64,000 nt of DNA, taken from positions 1-64,000 of the forward strand of contig JASBUN010000046.1 of assembly GCA_030147845.1 (NCBI GenBank), written 5' to 3'. The notes under the pieces were generated by a model. That model ran no database searches. It was given only the letters and a program-made list of their open reading frames with translations, and was not told the origin of the DNA. Numbering within the stretch: position 1 is the stretch's first letter; every line of letters starts with the position of its first letter. A program made the translations under genes and the position numbers. Source of the stretch: Gammaproteobacteria bacterium. GTDB lineage: Bacteria > Pseudomonadota > Gammaproteobacteria > JASBUN01. This document shows positions 31,829 through 41,629 of this stretch, one piece after another.

Positions 31829-31853
31829 ATAGCTGACTGTTTTGGTCAAGTAT
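31829..31853 (-). promoter_or_regulatory. Predicted IscR type-1 binding site overlapping the iscR promoter
   Basis: On - strand ATACTTGACCAAAACAGTCAGCTAT, against the published type-1 consensus ATASYYGACTRWWWYAGTCRRSTAT (one clear mismatch). TTGACC, 17-nt spacer and CTTAAT form a plausible sigma-70 promoter. Confidence 0.8.
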
Positions 31854-31913
31854 TGTCTGGGGTCAAGTTCGTGCTGACCTTCTGCCAGCGCTGTCTCGCC
31901 CCTTATCCCTAAT

Positions 31914-32744
31914 TTATATCGGCTTATTGTCGCTGACAGCGGTGGACTCCGGCTCCTGCTGCGCCTGCGCTTGTCTACCATCCGTACTACTATCGAGTTC
32001 GCAGGGTCCCAGCTCCGGCAGTTGCAGATCTCCGATCTCGGCGCCGACGCTCTTGATCGCCTTGCACATCTCTTCCAGCTTTTTATCCATGCTGTGGATG
32101 TGGTCGAGCATGATGTTGATCGCGTTGGCAACGGGATCGGGCATTTCCTTGGTCAGGCCGTAGGCCTCGAAACCGATTTTTCGCGCAATCGCTTCGCGCA
32201 TCTTCTCTTTCTCCGCCGCCTCGGGGCCGGGCGGCGAAACAATACGCCCCGGCACGCCGACCGCGGTCGCCCCGGGCGGCACATCCTTGAGTACGACTGC
32301 ATTAGAGCCAATACGGGCACCGTCGCCCATGACGATAGGACCCAGTATCTTGGCGCCGGCACCGACCACGACGTTATTGCCGAGCGTCGGGTGACGCTTG
32401 CCCTTCTGCCAACTAGTGCCGCCCAGCGTGACGCCGTGGTAGAGCGTGCAGTCATCGCCGATGACGGTGGTCTCGCCGATAACCACGCCCATGCCGTGAT
32501 CAATGAAGAAGCGTCGACCGATACGGGCTGCGGGATGGATTTCGATGCCGGTAAACCAGCGCGCCAGCGCCGATAGCCAGCGCGCCAACCACTTCAGGCC
32601 CCAATGCCACAGACGATGGTTCATGCGATGAAACAACAACGCATGCAAGCCCGGATAGGTGGTCAACACCTCGATCCGGGTGCGCGCCGCCGGGTCGCGG
32701 TCAAATACACAGCGCACATCTTCTCGAATTCGATCAAACATCAA
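31914..32744 (-). CDS. cysE: Serine O-acetyltransferase CysE
   Basis: Hexapeptide-repeat acyltransferase: [44 protein letters not shown]; next to iscR. Confidence 0.95.
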   Translation of the reverse strand: MMFDRIREDVRCVFDRDPAARTRIEVLTTYPGLHALLFHRMNHRLWHWGLKWLARWLSALARWFTGIEIHPAARIGRRFFIDHGMGVVIGETTVIGDDCTLYHGVTLGGTSWQKGKRHPTLGNNVVVGAGAKILGPIVMGDGARIGSNAVVLKDVPPGATAVGVPGRIVSPPGPEAAEKEKMREAIARKIGFEAYGLTKEMPDPVANAINIMLDHIHSMDKKLEEMCKAIKSVGAEIGDLQLPELGPCELDSSTDGRQAQAQQEPESTAVSDNKPI

Positions 32745-32871
32745 GCGTTGCCTTCCTGCTATGAGTCAGGGACGTGGGAATTCCCGCCATACCTTACGAT
32801 AATGGTCAGGAATTATAACTGTTCCACTCACCGAATACATACGGTGGATCCGATCTGCCCACCACCCGCCT

Positions 32872-33597
32872 TCAACGATTGGCGCGAGCGCGCTCGGTTG
32901 CGGTCAGAATGCCGCGCAGTATATTAAGCTCGACGTCGTCGGGTCGGGCGCGATTGAACAATCGTCGCAAGCGCCGCATCAATTGTTTCGGTCGCTCCGG
33001 ATCGAGAAAATCGAGATCGACCAAGACCCGTTCGAGATGCTCGTAGAATCTCCGCATATCCTCGGCCGGCGCCGTCTGCATCACCCCTTGTTGCGGTGGC
33101 GTCGACTCATCATCGCGCCGCGCCAATGCCAGCTCATAGGCCAGCACCTGCACCGCCGCACCGAGATTGAGCGAAGCGAAATCCGCTACGGTCGGAATGC
33201 TGACCAACAGATGGCAGCGGTCGGTCTCCGCATTGGTAAGACCGCTACGCTCGCGCCCGAACAGCACGGCGACCTCACCGTACGCGGATTCCGCCTGCAC
33301 CCGCGCGGCGCACTCACGCGGCTCCGCCACGGGCACCGACAGGCGGCGCGCACGCGCGCTGGTGCCGACCGTGAACCTGCAGCCTGTGAGTGCCTGGTCG
33401 AGCGAGGTGCATACCTGCGCTCGCGCCAAAATATCATCGGCTCCGGCCGCACGTGCACTGGCGTTAGTGTGCGGGAACAGTACCGGATTGACCAGATAGA
33501 GATTGCTCAGCCCCATGGTTTTCATCGCGCGCGCAACGGCGCCAATATTGCCCGGGTGGGACGGCTCGACCAGAATGATGCGAATGGCGGACGACAT
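32872..33597 (-). CDS. trmJ: tRNA (cytidine/uridine-2'-O) methyltransferase TrmJ
   Basis: SPOUT family: IRIILVEPSHPGNIGAVARAMKTMGLSNLYLVNP; VLFGRERSGLTNAE. Confidence 0.94.
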   Translation of the reverse strand: MSSAIRIILVEPSHPGNIGAVARAMKTMGLSNLYLVNPVLFPHTNASARAAGADDILARAQVCTSLDQALTGCRFTVGTSARARRLSVPVAEPRECAARVQAESAYGEVAVLFGRERSGLTNAETDRCHLLVSIPTVADFASLNLGAAVQVLAYELALARRDDESTPPQQGVMQTAPAEDMRRFYEHLERVLVDLDFLDPERPKQLMRRLRRLFNRARPDDVELNILRGILTATERARANR

Positions 33598-33735
33598 GAA
33601 GGTAATGTAATGGCGCCGAAAATTGAGTGCTTTTTATTCTAACAGGTTCGGGCGCCAGGTAGCGCGCCTGTACGCACAGCGCGCCAAAGTGGTATCCTTT
33701 GCGCCCTGCTTCACAGTGCCAAGAGCTTTTCCACC

Positions 33736-34539
33736 ATGCACCCCATGCTGAATATAGCCGTCCGTGCCGCACGCAGCGCCGGCAATCTGATCATGCGTTA
33801 CGCCAATCGTGTCGACACGCTTACGGTACGTTCGAAGGATCGTAACGATTTCGTCAGTGAAGTGGATCAAATGGCGGAGCAGGAAATCGTCGGCGTCCTG
33901 CGCAAGGCGTATCCTTCGCACGGTATTCTGGCCGAAGAAGGCGGCCGGCAGGCTGGGCGCGATGACGAATACCTTTGGATCATCGACCCGCTCGACGGCA
34001 CAACCAATTTTCTGTATGGATTCCCCCAATTTGCCGTCTCGATCGGCCTAAAACACAAGGGCCGGCTGGAGCAGGCGGTGGTCTACGATCCGGTGCGCCA
34101 GGAGTTGTTTACGGCCACGCGCGGGGCCGGCACGCAGATCAACAACCGGCGTGTACGCGTGAAAGATCGCAGAAACCTCGACGGCGCGTTGCTGGGTACC
34201 GGCTTCCCGTTCCGTGAACAACAACACCTGGACGCCTATATGGGCATGTTCAAGGCGCTTTTCACCAACACCGCCGGCATACGCCGCGCCGGGGCCGCGT
34301 CGCTCGATCTGGCCTATGTCGCCGCCGGGCGCCTGGATGGCTTTTGGGAAATCGGCTTGAGCGAATGGGACATGGCGGCCGGCGTGCTGCTGATCCGTGA
34401 AGCCGGTGGCATCGTCACCGATTTTGGAGGCGGTGATCGCTATCTCGAAACCGGCAACATCATAGCCGGAAGCCCGAAAATACATCATGCAATGCTGCGT
34501 ACGCTGCAACCGTTCTGCGGCAAAGCGCTAGCCCAATAG
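33736..34539 (+). CDS. suhB: Inositol monophosphatase family protein SuhB
   Basis: MHPMLNIAVRAARSAGNLIMRY; WIIDPLDGTTNFLYGFPQFAVSIGL; SEWDMAAGVLLIREAGG. Confidence 0.95.
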   Translation: MHPMLNIAVRAARSAGNLIMRYANRVDTLTVRSKDRNDFVSEVDQMAEQEIVGVLRKAYPSHGILAEEGGRQAGRDDEYLWIIDPLDGTTNFLYGFPQFAVSIGLKHKGRLEQAVVYDPVRQELFTATRGAGTQINNRRVRVKDRRNLDGALLGTGFPFREQQHLDAYMGMFKALFTNTAGIRRAGAASLDLAYVAAGRLDGFWEIGLSEWDMAAGVLLIREAGGIVTDFGGGDRYLETGNIIAGSPKIHHAMLRTLQPFCGKALAQ

Positions 34540-34699
34540 TTCACTTACCTCTCGCACTCCGACGGGCTGCGCCACGTGTGACGTCGATACCTGTCGGGTA
34601 CGGGTACGCGTACACCTACATTCATTCAAGTTTTCCGTCCATCGACCGAAACAAGAAGTACCCCCCGTTGATGCATCATACGCGGAGCTGCAATCAGCT

Positions 34700-34978
34700 A
34701 TGACTGATGAACGGAAAGCTGGAAACAACCCACTAGGTCCGAAGGCACTCGAGATGGTCATGCGTGATGTGCTTGATGGCATGGCGGATCTAGCCATACT
34801 CGATTCCTGGGAGATGGATACCAGTGTCGATATACTGGGCATCGAGGCGGCGTCGGAGCCCGGCACACACGCGGACAACGTCATCTGCGCGATATTCCCG
34901 GCTTCCGGCAGCGCTACCGGCGCGGCTGAGAGTGAGATTTTGCATCTCGACGCCTATCGACGCCGCCAAGCCGGCTGA
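34700..34978 (+). CDS. Hypothetical small acidic protein
   Basis: Intact 92-aa ORF in a gap between suhB and the next + strand ORF; no family recognised. Confidence 0.5.
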   Translation: MTDERKAGNNPLGPKALEMVMRDVLDGMADLAILDSWEMDTSVDILGIEAASEPGTHADNVICAIFPASGSATGAAESEILHLDAYRRRQAG

Positions 34979-35072
34979 GCACGCATCTCCTGCTTTTAAT
35001 CCCGTTCGTGATTATGGTATACCCTAGGGTGAGGCGCACATAGCGCGTCACCGCGATCACGACGGGGTTTGA

Positions 35073-35408
35073 ATGAAGTCGCTTCTCTCGATTATGGTGC
35101 CGCCGCTGGCGGTATGCCGCTACGGCTGCGCCGGCTGTTGCGCGGCACCCATCGGCGTATTTTGGCTGGCCGGCATCGTCAGTTTAATCTACGGGTATCG
35201 CGGCGGACCACTGCAGCTCGACGGCGTGAGCTGGTACACCGTAGCTTTGGGGATCGCCTTGTGGGCAATTGCGGTGGTGTGGACACTGATCACGCTACGC
35301 AACGCCGACGATGACCGCTGTCGGCAACGCAGCAGCGCTCTGTGCGGCAAAGTCGCAGCGCAAATCGACGAACGCGATCCCCTGGACGAAGTGCGCAAAG
35401 CGCGTTAA
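35073..35408 (+). CDS. Hypothetical small Cys-rich membrane protein
   Basis: MKSLLSIMVPPLAVCRYGCAGCCAAPIGVFWLAGIVSLIYGYRGG... with two hydrophobic segments and a Cys cluster. Confidence 0.75.
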   Translation: MKSLLSIMVPPLAVCRYGCAGCCAAPIGVFWLAGIVSLIYGYRGGPLQLDGVSWYTVALGIALWAIAVVWTLITLRNADDDRCRQRSSALCGKVAAQIDERDPLDEVRKAR

Positions 35409-35420
35409 ACAGCGCCGCGG

Positions 35421-36359
35421 CTAGGGACGATTGTCGACCGGAGCACCCTCTTTCCGAGTCGGCATTAGATCGGAACGACTAACGCCAAACAATAACGCGA
35501 GCGCACTGGCGATGTAGATGGAAGAATAGGTGCCCGTGCCTATACCGATCAGCAGCACCAAGGCGAAGCCGTGGATGGCCTCGCCACCGAGAAAAAACAA
35601 CGCGAACACCACAATCAGTGTCGTGCCTGATGTCATCAGGGTGCGCGACAAGGTCTGATTGATAGACACGTTCATGATGTGTTCCGGCGTACCCTTGCGC
35701 ATGCGGCGGAAATTTTCGCGGATACGGTCGAATACAACGATAGTATCGTTGAGCGAATAGCCGATCACCGCCAGCACCGCAGCCAGCACGGTTAAGTCAA
35801 ACGGGATCTGCAAGAACGAAAATACACCTAGAGTAATGAGCGTGTCGTGCACCAACGCTACCACCGCGCCGACCGAAAAACGCAGCTCAAATCGCGCAGC
35901 GACATAAATCAGTATGCCGATCAACGCGTAAAGCATGGCCAAACCGCCCTTCTCCGCCAACTCCTTGCCCACTTGAGGACCGACGTATTCGGTGCGGCGG
36001 TGCTCGATGGAGGTGTGCGACTCGGCACGCAGCGAGGTCAGTATTTTTGCGCTCAAATCAGCCTGCGAGACACCCGCCTGCGGTGCAACGCGAATAAGAA
36101 TGTCCTTCGACGTGCCGTAATATTGCGCGGTGGCGCCTTCAAAACCACCCTTGGACAACGCGCTGCGGACCTTCTCCAATTGCACCGGTTGCGGGTAACC
36201 GACTTCCAACAATAAACCGCCGGTAAAATCGATACCGAAATTCAGGCCACGAGTGAACAGCGACGCCAGCGCCGCCAGCACCACCACGGTCGAAATCACC
36301 AGGGCAACTTTGCTGGCGCCCATGAAGTTGAAGTTGGTGGCCTTGCGGAAAAATTCCAT
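35421..36359 (-). CDS. secF: Protein translocase subunit SecF
   Basis: GLNFGIDFTGGLLLEVGYPQPV; VLAVIGYSLNDTIVVFDRIRENFRR. Confidence 0.97.
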   Translation of the reverse strand: MEFFRKATNFNFMGASKVALVISTVVVLAALASLFTRGLNFGIDFTGGLLLEVGYPQPVQLEKVRSALSKGGFEGATAQYYGTSKDILIRVAPQAGVSQADLSAKILTSLRAESHTSIEHRRTEYVGPQVGKELAEKGGLAMLYALIGILIYVAARFELRFSVGAVVALVHDTLITLGVFSFLQIPFDLTVLAAVLAVIGYSLNDTIVVFDRIRENFRRMRKGTPEHIMNVSINQTLSRTLMTSGTTLIVVFALFFLGGEAIHGFALVLLIGIGTGTYSSIYIASALALLFGVSRSDLMPTRKEGAPVDNRP

Positions 36360-36397
36360 GATCTATCCTATAGAATTGGCAGATGCGGCTGGCCGGC

Positions 36398-38260
36398 TCA
36401 GATCCAGAGCGATTTCACGCGACGACCGCCGTAGATCAAATTAACCACTGCGCGCGTCCCCATGATGGCCGTAAACATGGAGGTGAGAATGCCCAGAGAC
36501 AAAGTTACCGCGAAACCCTTGATTGGCCCGCTGCCAAAGCCGAACAGCACCAAGGCGGCAATCAGCGTTGTGGCATTGGCGTCGGCGATGGTGGCAAAGG
36601 CGCGTTCATAACCGGCGTGGATACTCGCCTGCGGCGTATTGCCGTTGCGCAGTTCTTCACGTATGCGCTCGTATATCAAGACATTCGCGTCCACCGCCAT
36701 ACCCACCGTCAAGACAATACCGGCGATTCCCGGCATGGTCAGCGTCGCTTGCAATAACGACAGCAGAGCAATCAGCACGATGAGGTTAAAGGCCAGACCC
36801 AAGTCCGCGACCAGGCCGAACATCCGGTAATAGAAGGCCATGAACAACAGCACCGCCACAAAACCGACCGCCACGGCCTCGAAGCCCTGAGTAATATTAT
36901 CCTTGCCGAGGCTCGGGCCGATGGTGCGCTCCTCGATGATCTCAATCGGCGCGGCCAACGACCCGGCACGTAGCAACAACGCCAAGGTATGCGCCTCTTG
37001 CGGACTATCGAGTCCCTCGATCTGGAAACGGCGGCCCAAGCGGCTCTTGATGACGGCTACGCTGATGACTTCCTGGATGGTGCGCTTTTGACGTATGCGC
37101 TTGCCGTTGACGGTAGCCGTCTGCACCTTGGTCTCGGTATAGATCACCGCCAGATAGTCGCCGACGTGATCCTTGGTGAAATCGTCGAAACGTCGCCCGC
37201 CCTTGTCATCCAAGGTAATCGATACCGCCGGCGTGCCACTCTGTTGGTCGATGGTAGCGGCAGCGTGTTTGATCGAGTCACCGGTCAGAATGACGCGCTT
37301 CTTCAACAGTATGGGGCGACCATCACGTCGCTTGAACAATTCGGTGCCGGCCGGGATACGGCCGCTGGCCAAATAACTATCGATGTTGTCGGTACGCGTA
37401 TCCATGAGGCGGAACTGCAGCGTTGCCGTGGCGCCGAGGATATTCTTGGCCTCCTCAGGGTTCTGCACGCCAGGTAGTTCGACCACAATCCGATTATCGC
37501 CCTGCTGTTGGATGACCGGTTCAGCTACACCCAACTCGTTGACGCGGTTACGCAAGGTGGTGATATTTTGCTCCAAGGCGTCCTTCATGGCCTTTTTCTG
37601 CTGTGCCTCAGTCAGCGTGGCGCGCAAAAAGTGGTATTCGGGCGTATCCGAGTCGGTCAGCGCCAGATCCGAGTATGCGCGGCCGATCTCCGCACGCGCC
37701 TTGTCGCGCAACTCGGCGGTGCGGAAGCGCATGACGATGGCGTCCTTCTCATTGGTGACGCCTAAATGACGAATGCCCTTCTCGCGCAATAGCGAGCGGA
37801 TGTCACCGGTGTAACGATCGACATCATCAGCGAGGGCTTTGGTCATATCCACCTGCATGAGGAAGTGGATACCACCTTGTAGGTCCAGACCGAGATACAT
37901 CGGCTTGGCGTTCAGTGCGCGCAACCACCCCGGGGTAGCAGGCGTCAGATTCTGCGCCACGGCATAGTTGGTGCCGAGCGTCGCTTCCAATTGCTCACTG
38001 GCGCGCAACTGCTGGTCGGTGCTGCGAAAGCGCACCTGAAGCTTGCCGTCTTCCATCGAGGCGCGGGTATATTGGATGCCGTGCTTCTTTAGGGTCGCCA
38101 ACACCTCTTCACGTACTTTCGGCGTAAGTTCATGACCGCGCGTCGGGCCGACCAGTACGGCTGGATCCTTGCCGTATAAGTTCGGCAACGCGTACAGCGC
38201 GCTTACCAGCAACACCACCACAATGAGGGCGTTCTTCCACAACGGGTATTGATTGATCAT
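36398..38260 (-). CDS. secD: Protein translocase subunit SecD
   Basis: MYLGLDLQGGIHFLMQVDM; GMAVDANVLIYERIREELRNG. Confidence 0.97.
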   Translation of the reverse strand: MINQYPLWKNALIVVVLLVSALYALPNLYGKDPAVLVGPTRGHELTPKVREEVLATLKKHGIQYTRASMEDGKLQVRFRSTDQQLRASEQLEATLGTNYAVAQNLTPATPGWLRALNAKPMYLGLDLQGGIHFLMQVDMTKALADDVDRYTGDIRSLLREKGIRHLGVTNEKDAIVMRFRTAELRDKARAEIGRAYSDLALTDSDTPEYHFLRATLTEAQQKKAMKDALEQNITTLRNRVNELGVAEPVIQQQGDNRIVVELPGVQNPEEAKNILGATATLQFRLMDTRTDNIDSYLASGRIPAGTELFKRRDGRPILLKKRVILTGDSIKHAAATIDQQSGTPAVSITLDDKGGRRFDDFTKDHVGDYLAVIYTETKVQTATVNGKRIRQKRTIQEVISVAVIKSRLGRRFQIEGLDSPQEAHTLALLLRAGSLAAPIEIIEERTIGPSLGKDNITQGFEAVAVGFVAVLLFMAFYYRMFGLVADLGLAFNLIVLIALLSLLQATLTMPGIAGIVLTVGMAVDANVLIYERIREELRNGNTPQASIHAGYERAFATIADANATTLIAALVLFGFGSGPIKGFAVTLSLGILTSMFTAIMGTRAVVNLIYGGRRVKSLWI

Positions 38261-38301
38261 AGAACCTGCCTGTCCAACTGCCGGGCCAACCGCAACCGTT
38301 A

Positions 38302-38631
38302 CTAGAGCGTGCCCTTAGGCAAGAGCGTGGAAATGGCGTGCCGTTGCACCTTGATATTCACACCATCGGCAACCTCGATGACGATGAAGTTGTCGTCCAT
38401 CTCACTAATGCGCCCAAGTAGGCCGCCGTTGGTCACCACTTCGTCGCCTTTGGACAGACTCGCGACCATCTGCTTGTGTTCTTTGGCGCGCTTACTCTGC
38501 GGCCGGATCAGCAGGAAGTAGAACACCACAAAAATAACGATCAGGGGCAGGATACCGCCCAGCAATGAGCCTCCCTGCGCCGCTACACCGGCAGGGCCCT
38601 CGGCCCAGGCATCCGCGATCAAAAAACTCAT
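38302..38631 (-). CDS. yajC: Preprotein translocase subunit YajC
   Basis: YFLLIRPQSKRAKEHKQMVASLSKGDEVVTNGGLLGRI. Confidence 0.96.
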   Translation of the reverse strand: MSFLIADAWAEGPAGVAAQGGSLLGGILPLIVIFVVFYFLLIRPQSKRAKEHKQMVASLSKGDEVVTNGGLLGRISEMDDNFIVIEVADGVNIKVQRHAISTLLPKGTL

Positions 38632-38793
38632 AATGTTTCCCTAAGTGCTAATGGCGATGGAAAAATCGGTCGAAGTACATTTTTTTGCTGCCAGCAGGCC
38701 TAGTCGCCGCCTGGGACCGGTATGGCGCCGTATTATGACACAGTTTCGCGCGCCGACCACACTTGAAACCGTGTATCCGGCCACTGACCGGCT

Positions 38794-39927
<1,134 letters not shown>

Positions 39928-40096
39928 TTATAAGATAGATCGTGGTAACACCGCGTTCGGTCACGTCGAACACGCTACGAACCTGCATTTATGCACACAT
40001 AAATGCGTACCCACAAGAAAAACCGCGGCCGGACCATATACCGCCCGATCCTGTACCGGCACAACTCCAGCCGCGGCGAGCATGGAACCGCCGCCG

Positions 40097-41131
40097 CTAA
40101 GCAGCGCTGACGCGGCGGCGGATAAACATGGCGTCGCCATAACTAAAAAAACGATAACGCTGTTGCACCGCGTGGTGATAGGCACGCATGACCGGATCGT
40201 AGCCGGCAAACGCACACACCAGCATGAGTAATGTCGATTCAGGCAAATGGAAGTTGGTGATCAACGTATCAACCGTGTGAAACTCGAATCCGGGATAAAT
40301 AAATATGTCGGTATCGCCGCTAAATGGGCTTAAGCGCCCACTACGCGATGCCGTCTCCAACGCGCGCACGACGGTGGTGCCAACGGCAATCACGCGGCCG
40401 CCGCGTTCCTGCGTGCGCGCCACCTGCCGGCAGAGTTCGGCCGACACGTTGGCAAACTCGCTGTGCATATGGTGCCGGCCGATGTCATCAGTACGCACCG
40501 GCTGAAAGGTCCCGGCACCGACGTGCAAGGTAAGAAACGCACGCTCGACACCGATGCTCGCCATCCGCTCCAAGAGTACCTGATCGAAGTGCAAACCGGC
40601 GGTCGGCGCCGCCACCGCGCCGGGGTTGCGCGCGTAGACGGTCTGGTAGCGCTCGCGGTCCTGATCGGTATCGGCACGCTGAATGTAGGGTGGCAACGGA
40701 ATGTGACCGATGCGATCCAATATCTCCAGTACCGGCTCCGGTCCTTCGAAGCAAACCACAAACAAATCCTGTTGGCGACCGTCAACGCGGGCGGTGACGC
40801 CGTCATCCAACGACAAGGTACTGCCTTCGGCGGGCGACTTGCTGGCACGCAGGTGCACCAAAGCACGCCGCTCGTCCAACACTCGCTCCACCAACAGCTC
40901 GACTCTACCGCCGCTCGCTTTGCGTCCATACAAACGCGCCGGAATCACACGCGTGTCATTGAATACCAACAAATCGCCGGCGCGCAGCAGGCTCGGCAGT
41001 GCGCGGAAAACCCGATCTTCAACGACACCGCTTTCGCCATCGAGACACAGCATGCGCGCGCCACCGCGATCCTCGGTCGGCGTCTGCGCGATGAGTTCCG
41101 GAGGCAAGTGGTAATGAAATTGGCTGCGCTG
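40097..41131 (-). CDS. queA: S-adenosylmethionine:tRNA ribosyltransferase-isomerase QueA
   Basis: [50 protein letters not shown]. Confidence 0.97.
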   Translation of the reverse strand, partial: QRSQFHYHLPPELIAQTPTEDRGGARMLCLDGESGVVEDRVFRALPSLLRAGDLLVFNDTRVIPARLYGRKASGGRVELLVERVLDERRALVHLRASKSPAEGSTLSLDDGVTARVDGRQQDLFVVCFEGPEPVLEILDRIGHIPLPPYIQRADTDQDRERYQTVYARNPGAVAAPTAGLHFDQVLLERMASIGVERAFLTLHVGAGTFQPVRTDDIGRHHMHSEFANVSAELCRQVARTQERGGRVIAVGTTVVRALETASRSGRLSPFSGDTDIFIYPGFEFHTVDTLITNFHLPESTLLMLVCAFAGYDPVMRAYHHAVQQRYRFFSYGDAMFIRRRVSAA

Positions 41132-41301
41132 CATGGCGCGCGATAGTAGCAACTAAACTTTCGACTGGCGAGCGGATGAAGCGCGCGCACGTATTGCCCT
41201 GGCGCGGAAATTCCTTATACTTACCGCCTTGGCGGCATCGCCCCCGCGCACCAGCATCGCGCAGGGTAGCGTCCGCGGACGGTTTTGGGGCAAAACGGCA
41301 C

Positions 41302-41388
41302 GCCGGGGTGGCGGAACTGGTAGACGCAGCGGACTCAAAATCCGCCGGTGGTGACACCATGCGAGTTCGATTCTCGCCCTCGGCACCA
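41302..41388 (+). tRNA. tRNA-Leu (anticodon CAA), CCA encoded
   Basis: GCCGGGG/CCTCGGC acceptor arm, anticodon arm GCGGA-CTCAAAA-TCCGC, long variable arm, T-arm GTTCGATTC, 3' CACCA. Confidence 0.95.
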
Positions 41389-41629
41389 ACTTCGTCATGA
41401 GACTTGTCAACCGCGTGATCGGGTCAAACCCACTCGCCCTGTGCTGGTTTGACGTATTCCCGCGACCGCCGTAACCCCCATGCAACGCCAATCTGCTAGT
41501 ATGCGTATCAGGCGCACGTGCTGCAGGAATGGGGTGAAATCCGCATTGAGCTTGCGCATGAAAATTGCATGCGCTTAGACGGCACGCACGCTCCCGATTC
41601 GACCTCAATTCTCGGACAAAGCAAACACT

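Noticed and set aside
31283-32131. 282-aa ORF containing IscR with a long N-terminal extension
   Set aside because: The extension overlaps cysE in another frame and crosses the IscR site and promoter; IscR starts at [11 protein letters not shown] (31780).
39961-40215. 84-aa - strand ORF in the tgt-queA gap
   Set aside because: Overlaps the 3' end of queA out of frame and spans hairpins; no coding support.
40463-41146. 227-aa + strand ORF
   Set aside because: Antisense to queA; no domain recognised.
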